Below are positions 1 through 5,894 of a stretch of DNA of 6,533 nucleotides, one piece after another. The translations under genes were made by a program, and so were the position numbers. Origin of the DNA: an uncultured Ruminococcus sp. (lineage in GTDB: Bacteria > Bacillota > Clostridia > Oscillospirales > CAG-272); NCBI GenBank assembly GCA_902783755.1, contig CACZSC010000030.1, positions 1-6,533 of the forward strand, read 5' to 3'. Below the pieces are notes generated by a model, which was given only the letters and a program-made list of their open reading frames with translations, ran no database searches and was not told the origin of the DNA. Position 1 is the first letter of the stretch; each line of letters starts with the position of its first letter.

Positions 1-2417
1 GCATCATGGAACTGCCTGAGGGCACAAGATTCATGATCCTTTCCCCGGTCGTAAGGGCAAAAAAGGGCCGTCAGGAAAAGGTGCTGGCCGATGCCAAGAA
101 AAACGGATACGTCAGAGCCCGTATCGACGGGATCATATATGATCTGACCGAGGACATAGAGCTTGACAAAAACCTGCGTCACACCGTAGAACTCGTCATC
201 GACAGGCTGGTGATAAAACCTGGCGTTGAAGGCAGGCTTTCCGACTCGGTGGAAGTCGCGCTGCGGGAATCAGACGGCTACGTTATATGCGCTACCGTTC
301 CCCGCGACGGCTCTGATGCAGTGGAAAGCGAATACTCCACAAACTACGCCTGCCCGGAGCACGGTATCAGTTTCGGAGATCTGGAACCGAGGGCGTTTTC
401 ATTCAACAATCCTTTCGGCGCCTGCCCGGAATGTCTCGGTCTGGGAGTCCTCATGACAGCGGATCCCAGGAAGATCGTTCCGGATCTTTCGCTGTCTCTG
501 GCTGAAGGCGCAGTTGCGGTAAACGGGTTCAAATCCCTTACCGATGACAGCTGGAACGGCCCTCTGTTCCGCAAAGTGATCGAAAGATACGGGGCTGATC
601 TCGACACCCCTCTCTGCGACTATTCGCCCGAGGCCTTTGACGTGCTGCTCAACGGCGATTCTGAGCTCTATACCGTCACCCGCCGATTCGGTGAACGGGC
701 GCAGACCCAGACGGTACCCTTCGAAGGCCTGTTGAAAATAATAGAGAAAAGAGCCCAGCCCGGAGCCTGGGAATATGAGTACTACCAGCAGTTCATGTCG
801 GAACGCGACTGCCCGAGCTGCCATGGCGCACGACTGAATCCACAGATCCTTTCAGTGACCATAGGCGGAAAAAACATACACGAGTTCTGCTCCATGTCAG
901 TCTCTGACGCCCTTGAATTCACAAAATCACTCCGCTTTTCTCCAGAAGGGGAAGTGGTCGCAAAAGAGATACTTAAGGAACTTAAAAGCCGTCTCGGCTT
1001 TCTCGAATCCGTAGGGCTTAATTATCTCACACTTTCGAGAAAGTCCGCGACCCTGTCGGGCGGAGAAGCCCAGAGGATAAGGCTGGCGACCCAGATCGGT
1101 TCCTCGCTTGCAGGCGTGCTGTATATTCTGGACGAGCCCTCCATAGGCCTCCACCAGAGAGACAACGGCAAACTAATAAAGACTCTCAAAAATCTGAGAG
1201 ACCTCGGGAATTCCGTCATAGTAGTAGAGCACGACGAGGAGACCATCCTGTCATCCGACTATGTGATCGACATCGGTCCCGGAGCGGGAGTGCACGGAGG
1301 CGAAGTCGTCGCATGCGGGACTCCCCGGGAGATTGCGGAAAACAGAAACTCCGTAACCGGCGACTACCTTTCCGGCAGAAGAAAAATCAGAGTCCCGGAA
1401 CACAGGAGGCCCGGAAACGGATCAACTCTGCGGGTCGTCGGAGCAAGAGAGCACAACCTGAAGAATATAGACGTGGAATTCCCCCTCGGATGTTTCGTCT
1501 GTGTAACCGGTGTCTCCGGTTCGGGCAAGTCTTCCCTGGTGAACTCCATTCTCTACCAGTCACTGGCCCATACTCTCAACCGGGCCATGACCATACCGGG
1601 GGACCATGACAGGATCGAGGGCACGGAAAATCTCGACAAGATAATCGCCATAGACCAGTCCCCCATCGGAAGGACGCCCAGGTCCAACCCGGCCACATAT
1701 ACAGGCCTGTTCACAGACATCCGGAACCTCTTCGCCTCGACCCAGGGAGCCAAGATACGAGGGTACAGCAGCGGACGTTTCTCCTTCAATGTAAAAGGAG
1801 GCCGCTGCGAAGCCTGCCAGGGAGACGGTGTGAAAAAGATCGAAATGCACTTCCTTCCTGATGTTTACGTCACCTGCGACGTATGCCACGGGAAACGGTA
1901 CAACAGGGAGACCCTGGAAGTCAAGTACAAAGGCAAGAGCATCTCGGATGTTCTGGAAATGACGGCAGACGAAGGCGCCGAGTTCTTCAAGGATGTCCCA
2001 AAGATCGCAAACCGGCTGAAACTCCTCTGCGACGTGGGACTCGGATACATAAAGATCGGCCAGTCGTCCACCACCCTTTCCGGAGGCGAAGCCCAGAGAG
2101 TCAAACTGTCCACAGAACTCTCTAAGAGAGCGACCGGGCGTACGCTTTATGTGCTGGATGAACCGACAACGGGCCTTCATTCCGCAGACGTGGACAGGCT
2201 CATCAGGATCCTCCAGTCCCTTGTCGATGCCGGTAATACATGCATCGTCATCGAACACAACCTCGATGTTATCAAATGCGCAGACTACATAATCGACCTG
2301 GGGCCCGAAGGCGGTGACGCCGGCGGGACAGTCATAGCCCGTGGCACCCCGGAGGAAGTCTCTCAGATTCCCGGTTCATACACCGGCGCTTATCTTAAAC
2401 CCAAGCTCATCACTTAA
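1..2417 (+). CDS. uvrA: UvrABC excinuclease subunit A, 5'-truncated by the window edge
   Basis: UvrA is the cytoplasmic damage-recognition ATPase of nucleotide excision repair; it works as a dimer and loads UvrB onto lesions. The reading frame is already open at base 3, so the ATG at 6 (MELPEG...) is an internal methionine. From position 6 there are 803 codons. Aligning the first zinc finger with my memory of the 940-aa E. coli protein suggests about 137 residues are missing, including the first Walker A. Counting from that methionine, I see zinc finger 1 at 116-143 (C116, H119, C140, C143), a CPSC motif at 269-272, and ABC signature I LSGGEAQRIRL at 350-360. Walker B I (LDEPSIGLH) is at 375-383 and VVEHD at 406-410. 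Walker A II (GVSGSGKSS) is at 502-510, and zinc finger 2 is C601-x2-C604 ... C624-x2-C627. Signature II LSGGEAQRVKL is at 691-701, and Walker B II (LDEPTTGLH) is at 717-725. The end is intact (TAA at 2415-2417). uvrB often lies upstream of uvrA, but here that would be outside the window. Confidence 0.98.
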   Translation, partial: IMELPEGTRFMILSPVVRAKKGRQEKVLADAKKNGYVRARIDGIIYDLTEDIELDKNLRHTVELVIDRLVIKPGVEGRLSDSVEVALRESDGYVICATVPRDGSDAVESEYSTNYACPEHGISFGDLEPRAFSFNNPFGACPECLGLGVLMTADPRKIVPDLSLSLAEGAVAVNGFKSLTDDSWNGPLFRKVIERYGADLDTPLCDYSPEAFDVLLNGDSELYTVTRRFGERAQTQTVPFEGLLKIIEKRAQPGAWEYEYYQQFMSERDCPSCHGARLNPQILSVTIGGKNIHEFCSMSVSDALEFTKSLRFSPEGEVVAKEILKELKSRLGFLESVGLNYLTLSRKSATLSGGEAQRIRLATQIGSSLAGVLYILDEPSIGLHQRDNGKLIKTLKNLRDLGNSVIVVEHDEETILSSDYVIDIGPGAGVHGGEVVACGTPREIAENRNSVTGDYLSGRRKIRVPEHRRPGNGSTLRVVGAREHNLKNIDVEFPLGCFVCVTGVSGSGKSSLVNSILYQSLAHTLNRAMTIPGDHDRIEGTENLDKIIAIDQSPIGRTPRSNPATYTGLFTDIRNLFASTQGAKIRGYSSGRFSFNVKGGRCEACQGDGVKKIEMHFLPDVYVTCDVCHGKRYNRETLEVKYKGKSISDVLEMTADEGAEFFKDVPKIANRLKLLCDVGLGYIKIGQSSTTLSGGEAQRVKLSTELSKRATGRTLYVLDEPTTGLHSADVDRLIRILQSLVDAGNTCIVIEHNLDVIKCADYIIDLGPEGGDAGGTVIARGTPEEVSQIPGSYTGAYLKPKLIT

Positions 2418-2428
2418 CATACGACACT

Positions 2429-2453
2429 GCAGCCCCGCCGGGGCTGCTTTTTT
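2429..2453 (+). terminator. Intrinsic terminator of uvrA
   Basis: A perfect 8-bp GC-rich stem (GCAGCCCC, 2429-2436, pairing with GGGGCTGC, 2440-2447) encloses a 3-nt loop (GCC) and is followed at once by six T residues (2448-2453). It begins 11 nt after the uvrA stop codon. Read on the minus strand, the hairpin has no T-run after it, so it terminates plus-strand transcription. Confidence 0.95.
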
Positions 2454-2456
2454 CTC

Positions 2457-2484
2457 AAAAAAGAAAAAGGCATTGCTGCCTTTT
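2457..2484 (-). terminator. Intrinsic terminator of the minus-strand DUF1934/PHP unit
   Basis: On the minus strand, AAAAGGCA (2484-2477) pairs with TGCCTTTT (2472-2465) around a GCAA loop. After the stem the strand reads T, C, then six T residues, reaching past 2457. It starts 4 nt after the stop codon of the DUF1934 gene and sits head-on to the uvrA terminator, so the short gap between the two convergent units holds one terminator for each direction. Confidence 0.88.
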
Positions 2485-2488
2485 GTCT

Positions 2489-3241
2489 TCAAATGTGCAT
2501 AACTTCAAGTTCTATCCTCGTCCTTTGGGCATCGAGGCCTTTGAATTCCACGAAATAATCAAGTTCCAGTTTTCCACCCGTCGGATATTCAATGTCTCCG
2601 CGGCACCTTCTTGTGTACATGGCGAATTCCATGGGCCCGAACTGGGTATTGTATGAGTTCCTGTACCTTCTGCCTTCCGTGCACTCCAGAACAGACGCAA
2701 CCGGTCCGGAATGATTGATCACCGTTTTCGGCTTTTCTCCGCTGAAGAACCGTATAACGGTCAATGTCCCGTCGAGACTCTCGTTTTCCGCAAATGAAAC
2801 TTCTGTATATTTCTCACCGCTGTCAAGCTCGCCTCTTCCGATGAACCCCGTCGTGATATATGTGAACTCTTCTGAATCGTCTGTTTCGCTTTCCAGGTTG
2901 ATCCTAATCTGATTGAGTATGTCCTTCAGCTTGTCTATCGGATCCTGTTCCGGCTCTTCCTCCTCATCATCGGTCATGAACGCCTCGTTTGTTTCCGGAA
3001 GAGACAGCCCGATATCTGTCCCCTCCAGATCCAGCACGCTGTCCAGTGCCTCGTCGGTCTCCTGCGGGAAAAACTCAGGATCAAAATGTTCACGTTCAAA
3101 CAGATCAAAGTCGTCAGGTTCGTCGAGATACAGATTCCGCAGTACCGAAGACATATCCGTCGGCAGAAGCCCCGCCCACATCTGATATCCCAGCGTCTGC
3201 CGGGACTTCAGCTTTATTTTGACCGGTATTCTTTCTTCCAT
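2489..3241 (-). CDS. DUF1934 (YwiB-type) beta-barrel protein with a long acidic insert
   Basis: This is a cytoplasmic protein of unknown biochemical function: it has no signal peptide or membrane segment. Counting from the ATG at 3241 it has 250 residues. Residues 125-248 resemble DUF1934, a small calycin-like barrel found in Bacillota (YwiB in Bacillus subtilis). The landmarks are ITTGFIG (129-135), YTEVSF (145-150), LDGTLTVIRF (156-165), SGPVASVLE (178-186), YNTQFGPMEF (197-206) and LELDYFVEF (225-233). Residues 5-15 (IPVKIKLKSRQ) look like the first barrel strand. Between these parts lies an acidic stretch: residues 40-125 hold 34 Asp/Glu and only 4 Lys/Arg. Family members are usually about 140 aa. 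The start is uncertain. An in-frame GTG at 3250 shares a GTGA with the upstream gene's stop and has GAGG at a good distance, giving 253 aa. A more distant ATG at 3322 would overlap the upstream gene by 76 bp and is unlikely. It is the second gene of the unit and is probably translationally coupled. Confidence 0.85.
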   Translation of the reverse strand: MEERIPVKIKLKSRQTLGYQMWAGLLPTDMSSVLRNLYLDEPDDFDLFEREHFDPEFFPQETDEALDSVLDLEGTDIGLSLPETNEAFMTDDEEEEPEQDPIDKLKDILNQIRINLESETDDSEEFTYITTGFIGRGELDSGEKYTEVSFAENESLDGTLTVIRFFSGEKPKTVINHSGPVASVLECTEGRRYRNSYNTQFGPMEFAMYTRRCRGDIEYPTGGKLELDYFVEFKGLDAQRTRIELEVMHI

Positions 3242-3246
3242 CGCTC

Positions 3247-4020
3247 TCACAGCATCCTCAGTGTCGGCTGCGGGTTGAATCTCAGCCCGTATTCCCCGAT
3301 CATCTGTTTTGCCTTTTCCCATGAAGGCCCGTCATATGCAACATCCGGAGAATGAGCATCGCTCCCGACGCACACTTCGGCTCCTATCCTTCCGCACAGT
3401 TCAAAGAATCTGTCACTTGGGTAGTGCCTGTCGTCCCGGATACCGAGGCAGTTGATCTCCAGCGGCAGCCCTGCGCTTCCCGCTGTCTCGATAAGCCTGC
3501 TGTAATGTTTCTCGTATGTTTTCTGATCCCCGGTATAAGCTACCAGGTCCGGATGCGCAACATAAGTGTACATTCCTGTTTTGATAGCCTCGCAAACCTG
3601 ATCCACATAATCTTTGAGGAGTTCCTCTGAATCCGTTCTCTGAGCTGAATACGCACCGTCGAACTCGTTTTTGATAAAGTGCTGCCCCAGGATCAGGTAA
3701 TCCACCGGAAAGCGTTTGAACATCTCAATCGTTCTGCTGAAAAACCCGGGATAGTACTCCGCTTCATAACCGATCCAGACATCTATCCTGCCTTTGTATT
3801 CTTCTCGGAGCGCCAGCAGCGTGTTGACGTAATCCTCCTGCTGCTCCGGCTTCATCCTGAATCCGGAATAATACCCTTCAGGGAAAACATAAGGGGAATG
3901 GTCTGCAAAGCCTATGGTTTTCAGACCTGCTGCAATAGAGTTCTCTATGTATTCCCTCTCCGTCCCGGATGCGTGATTGCATCTGAACGTATGTGTATGA
4001 AGGTTGCATATCATGTTCAT
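3247..4020 (-). CDS. PHP-family histidinol-phosphatase-like phosphoesterase
   Basis: The 257-aa protein is a PHP-domain metal-dependent phosphoesterase of the HisJ/HisK type. The best-known reaction of this family is hydrolysis of L-histidinol phosphate to histidinol in histidine biosynthesis (EC 3.1.3.15), in the cytoplasm. Metal-site motifs are visible along the whole length: H8-x-H10 (NLHTH), H16, D40-H41 (GFADHSP), E86 (IGYEAEYYP), H114 (LGQHF), H156 (VAHPD) and D221-x-H223 (VGSDAHS). Length is typical or slightly short for the family (about 260-280). The ATG at 4020 has GGGAG at 4031-4035, 10 nt upstream; a second ATG two codons later is further from it. It is the first gene of a unit with the DUF1934 gene and has its own promoter. 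No other his gene is visible, so the histidinol-phosphate substrate is a family-based guess and another phosphomonoester is possible. Confidence 0.88.
   Translation of the reverse strand: MNMICNLHTHTFRCNHASGTEREYIENSIAAGLKTIGFADHSPYVFPEGYYSGFRMKPEQQEDYVNTLLALREEYKGRIDVWIGYEAEYYPGFFSRTIEMFKRFPVDYLILGQHFIKNEFDGAYSAQRTDSEELLKDYVDQVCEAIKTGMYTYVAHPDLVAYTGDQKTYEKHYSRLIETAGSAGLPLEINCLGIRDDRHYPSDRFFELCGRIGAEVCVGSDAHSPDVAYDGPSWEKAKQMIGEYGLRFNPQPTLRML
3256..3259 (-). promoter_or_regulatory. Ribosome binding site bearing on the DUF1934 start
   Basis: The minus strand reads GAGG at 3259-3256, inside the last codons of the PHP gene. It is 5 nt before an in-frame GTG (3250-3248) that overlaps the PHP stop as GTGA, but 14 nt before the ATG at 3241. 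Spacing favours the GTG; codon type favours the ATG. Either choice implies coupled translation of the two genes. Confidence 0.5.
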
Positions 4021-4055
4021 CTGTTACTGTCTCCCGTCCTTCGCGCTTCCTCAAG

Positions 4056-4084
4056 ATTATACTCCTGTTGCGTTGTGTTTGCAA
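4056..4084 (-). promoter_or_regulatory. Sigma-A-type promoter for the PHP/DUF1934 unit
   Basis: Read on the minus strand: -35 TTGCAA (4084-4079; 4 of 6 match TTGACA), a 17-bp spacer, and -10 TATAAT (4061-4056; perfect). Transcription would start near 4049, giving a leader of about 30 nt that contains the GGGAG ribosome binding site of the PHP gene. Confidence 0.75.
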
Positions 4085-4086
4085 CA
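4066..4086. repeat. Short inverted repeat between divergent promoters (possible operator)
   Basis: TGTTGC (4066-4071) and GCAACA (4081-4086) form a perfect 6-bp inverted repeat with 9 bp between the arms. The right arm covers most of the minus-strand -35 box (4079-4084), and the left arm lies in that promoter's spacer. It ends 4 bp before the plus-strand -35 box. Such placement suits a regulator binding site, but arms this short can occur by chance. Confidence 0.35.
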
Positions 4087-4090
4087 AGAT

Positions 4091-4119
4091 TTGACTTCAC
4101 CGCTTTTTAGTGATATAAT
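4091..4119 (+). promoter_or_regulatory. Near-consensus extended -10 promoter of the unknown gene
   Basis: TTGACT (4091-4096; 5 of 6 match the -35 consensus), a 17-bp spacer, and TATAAT (4114-4119; perfect), preceded by TG at 4111-4112, which makes an extended -10 element. Transcription should begin near 4126, leaving a leader of about 38 nt before the ATG at 4164. This is the strongest promoter-like sequence I found in the window. Confidence 0.88.
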
Positions 4120-4149
4120 GATCGCATCAGATTTCTACATGTGTAAAAT

Positions 4150-4154
4150 AGGAG
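4150..4154 (+). promoter_or_regulatory. Ribosome binding site of the unknown 222-aa gene
   Basis: AGGAG lies 9 nt before the ATG at 4164. It supports this start and shows that the reading frame is likely translated. Confidence 0.8.
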
Positions 4155-4163
4155 ATTCTACAA

Positions 4164-4832
4164 ATGGCGAACTTGCGTACTGACCGTGACATCGTCACAA
4201 TCAAAAGAACCATAAGTCTTAACTACGACAAATTCCGCACTCTAGGCCTTTTCTATCAGGAAAGGAATGAAGTTCTCGACAGGATAGCATCAATGGGCCC
4301 GGAAACGATATCCTCCGCTGCAGATGAATGCCGTGACGGCGGTGTCAGGTGGAGAAACTTTGCCACACATCTCCGCAGAATCGAAAAGGAGCTGATCGGT
4401 GAAAAAGAATTGCTGGATGCGTCACAGACAGAAGAAAAGGCCTTCCAAGACATTCTCGGAAAGCCTGTTTCTGACTTTGTTTCCGTCCACAGGGAAATTG
4501 CCGGCGTTTCGGTTTCATTTGATATCACAGGGACATTTGATGTCCTCACAAAGAGCAACCGGAACGGCGTGACGGAGATCCGGAATCTCGGCGTCTCACC
4601 TGAGACCCGGTTCACCCTTGTAAACGAACTCAATCCGTTCTGGGAAGACAGGTACTCTGTTTCCCTGAAAAGCAGGAACGTTTCTTTCGCTCTGGCAGCG
4701 GAGAATCCGAAAACCGGGGTCAAAGGCAGCTGCTGCGCAAAATTCTATCTCATAACGGATAACAGCATCATTATCGACGACCTCTCAAAGTACATGGACG
4801 TCGGCGACCTAATTCTCTGGATAAACCCCTGA
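4164..4832 (+). CDS. Protein of unknown function, 222 aa
   Basis: I do not recognise this protein. It is convincing as a gene because it has a near-consensus promoter, an AGGAG ribosome binding site 9 nt before the ATG, and a hairpin terminator just after the TGA. The product has no signal peptide and no membrane segment, so it is probably cytoplasmic. It seems to have two parts. Residues 1-110 are charged and look mostly helical, with a Lys/Glu-rich stretch at about 62-100. Residues 112-220 look like a beta-rich domain, with alternating hydrophobic strands such as VSVSFDITGTFDVL (115-128), YSVSLKSRNVSFALAA (164-179) and CAKFYLITDNSIIIDD (191-206). Adjacent cysteines sit at 190-191, and the C-terminus is hydrophobic (LILWINP). 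No catalytic motif is evident. It stands alone, divergent from the PHP gene and convergent with the nrnA-like gene, so its neighbours say little about its role. Confidence 0.8.
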   Translation: MANLRTDRDIVTIKRTISLNYDKFRTLGLFYQERNEVLDRIASMGPETISSAADECRDGGVRWRNFATHLRRIEKELIGEKELLDASQTEEKAFQDILGKPVSDFVSVHREIAGVSVSFDITGTFDVLTKSNRNGVTEIRNLGVSPETRFTLVNELNPFWEDRYSVSLKSRNVSFALAAENPKTGVKGSCCAKFYLITDNSIIIDDLSKYMDVGDLILWINP

Positions 4833-4847
4833 AACAGCCGGTATCAA

Positions 4848-5837
4848 TTACATCCACCCCTCGTGGGTGGATTTGTATTTTCTGACCGATTCGTCCGTCT
4901 CCGCAAGGATCTGCTCGGCTTCTTCTGGGGAATGAGCGGTCGCACCGCTCGCGTGGGCGTGGCCTCCGCCGTCGTGCCTTTCCGCTATATCGTTTATAGG
5001 CATGAATCTCGACCTCAGCCTCACCCTGATATCTTTCGAATCTGAACTTTTAACGTCGTCTATGAACATGATCCAGCAAAGCGCTCCCTTCACACAGCTG
5101 AGCAGCTTTACAGCTTCTGCGGCCTCGTCATATGACAGACCGAACTTTTCCATGTCTTCTTTCGTCACCCGGACGTATGCCACGCCGTTCTCTGTGATCT
5201 TCATATTGTCATATATGAACGCGTTATATTTAAGCACATTGCAGTCTGTCAGGTATATGTAGGAATATACTTTTTCAGTATCGACTCCATTTTCAAGAAG
5301 CATCGCCGTGATCTTCATGGTCTGAGGCGAGACGGAATTGAACCTGAACCTGCCCGAATCCGTCACGATTCCGGTAAACAGGGCTTCCGCGGCTTCCTGG
5401 CCGATGACAAACCCTTCCCGCTCCAGAAACAGTTCAGCTACCATTTCACTGGCAGAACTCCTGGACGGGTCTACCCACGCCACTGTCCCGTACCGGCCGT
5501 CTTCCCTCTCCGGGTGGTGGTCGATTTTTATAATCTCCCGGCACAGGCTGTATCTCTTGTCTGAAATCCGTTCTTCGTTGGCCGTGTCAACGACTATCGC
5601 AACGGCGTCTTTGTATTCTTCCTCCGGCACCTCTTCATCGCTCGATCCCAGAAAAGAGTACATTCCGAAGTCCTCTGAATCCACAAAAAGGACTCTTTTA
5701 TGAGGGAAGCTGTCCTTAAGGATCTGCCGCACCGCGACTGCTGCTCCTATACAGTCTCCGTCAGCCCGTTCGTGCCGAAAGACAAATATCCTGTCATATT
5801 CCTTTATTATTCTGATTATTCTCTGTTTTATGTCCAC
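4848..5837 (-). CDS. nrnA: DHH-family phosphoesterase, NrnA-like (nanoRNase / pAp phosphatase)
   Basis: The 329-aa cytoplasmic protein has the two-domain DHH-DHHA1 layout of NrnA (YtqI in Bacillus subtilis). NrnA degrades RNAs of about 2-5 nt to mononucleotides and dephosphorylates pAp to AMP, using manganese. The metal motifs are present: H22-x3-D26-x-D28 (motif I), D84 (VVDTAN), D106-H107-H108 (IDHHPE) and D160 (GIVTDSGRF). The DHHA1 substrate-binding motif GGGHAHASG is at 290-298. Length matches the family (about 310-330). In motif I the residue before DGD is Ala where Pro is usual. Translation starts at a GTG (5837-5835) with GGAG at 5849-5846, 8 nt upstream. It follows the oxidoreductase gene after 57 nt that contain a hairpin, with no clear promoter between. 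Its last codons overlap the terminator of the convergent unknown gene. The family is secure; activity on nanoRNA rather than another phosphodiester is inferred. Confidence 0.92.
   Translation of the reverse strand: MDIKQRIIRIIKEYDRIFVFRHERADGDCIGAAVAVRQILKDSFPHKRVLFVDSEDFGMYSFLGSSDEEVPEEEYKDAVAIVVDTANEERISDKRYSLCREIIKIDHHPEREDGRYGTVAWVDPSRSSASEMVAELFLEREGFVIGQEAAEALFTGIVTDSGRFRFNSVSPQTMKITAMLLENGVDTEKVYSYIYLTDCNVLKYNAFIYDNMKITENGVAYVRVTKEDMEKFGLSYDEAAEAVKLLSCVKGALCWIMFIDDVKSSDSKDIRVRLRSRFMPINDIAERHDGGGHAHASGATAHSPEEAEQILAETDESVRKYKSTHEGWM
4852..4881 (+). terminator. Terminator of the unknown 222-aa gene, lying inside the end of nrnA
   Basis: ATCCACCC (4852-4859) pairs perfectly with GGGTGGAT (4865-4872) around a 5-nt loop, followed by TTGTATTTT on the plus strand. 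It starts 20 nt after the TGA of the unknown gene. The minus strand has no T-run after the hairpin, so it should act on plus-strand transcription. The whole stem is made of the last coding triplets of the convergent nrnA-like gene. Confidence 0.72.
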
Positions 5838-5845
5838 AGATCAAT

Positions 5846-5849
5846 CTCC
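5846..5849 (-). promoter_or_regulatory. Ribosome binding site supporting the GTG start of nrnA
   Basis: GGAG on the minus strand (5849-5846) is 8 nt before the GTG at 5837-5835. This spacing is good and supports the GTG as the true start. It lies 8 nt past the T-run of the preceding hairpin. Confidence 0.75.
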
Positions 5850-5857
5850 GTTCTGTG

Positions 5858-5889
5858 AAAACGGTTCCGGCCGCTAGTGACCGGAACCG
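5858..5889 (-). terminator. Hairpin with short T-run after the oxidoreductase gene
   Basis: On the minus strand CGGTTCCGG (5889-5881) pairs perfectly with CCGGAACCG (5870-5862). A T-G and a C-G pair can extend the stem to 11 bp, leaving a 6-nt loop. TTTT follows (5861-5858). It begins 5 nt after the oxidoreductase stop codon. The short T-run suggests incomplete termination, which would let some transcripts continue into nrnA. Confidence 0.7.
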
Positions 5890-5894
5890 ATGAT

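Noticed and set aside
1560..2258. 232-aa open frame on the minus strand within uvrA
   Set aside because: It lies wholly antisense to a highly conserved UvrA region, with no recognisable domain; it is a side effect of uvrA codon use.
2913..3185. Serine-rich 90-aa plus-strand frame
   Set aside because: It is the antisense reading of the acidic region of the DUF1934 gene (Asp/Glu codons read as Ser/Val/Phe) and has no signals of its own.
3242..3322. Upstream ATG at 3322 for the DUF1934 gene (277 aa)
   Set aside because: It would overlap the 3' end of the PHP gene by 76 bp. Closer starts (ATG 3241, GTG 3250) at the stop codon of the PHP gene fit the barrel's first strand and a coupled arrangement.
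4256..4723. 155-aa minus-strand frame opposite the unknown 222-aa gene
   Set aside because: The plus-strand frame has a promoter, ribosome binding site and terminator; I saw none of these for the minus-strand frame, whose product looks low-complexity and Ser/Arg-rich.
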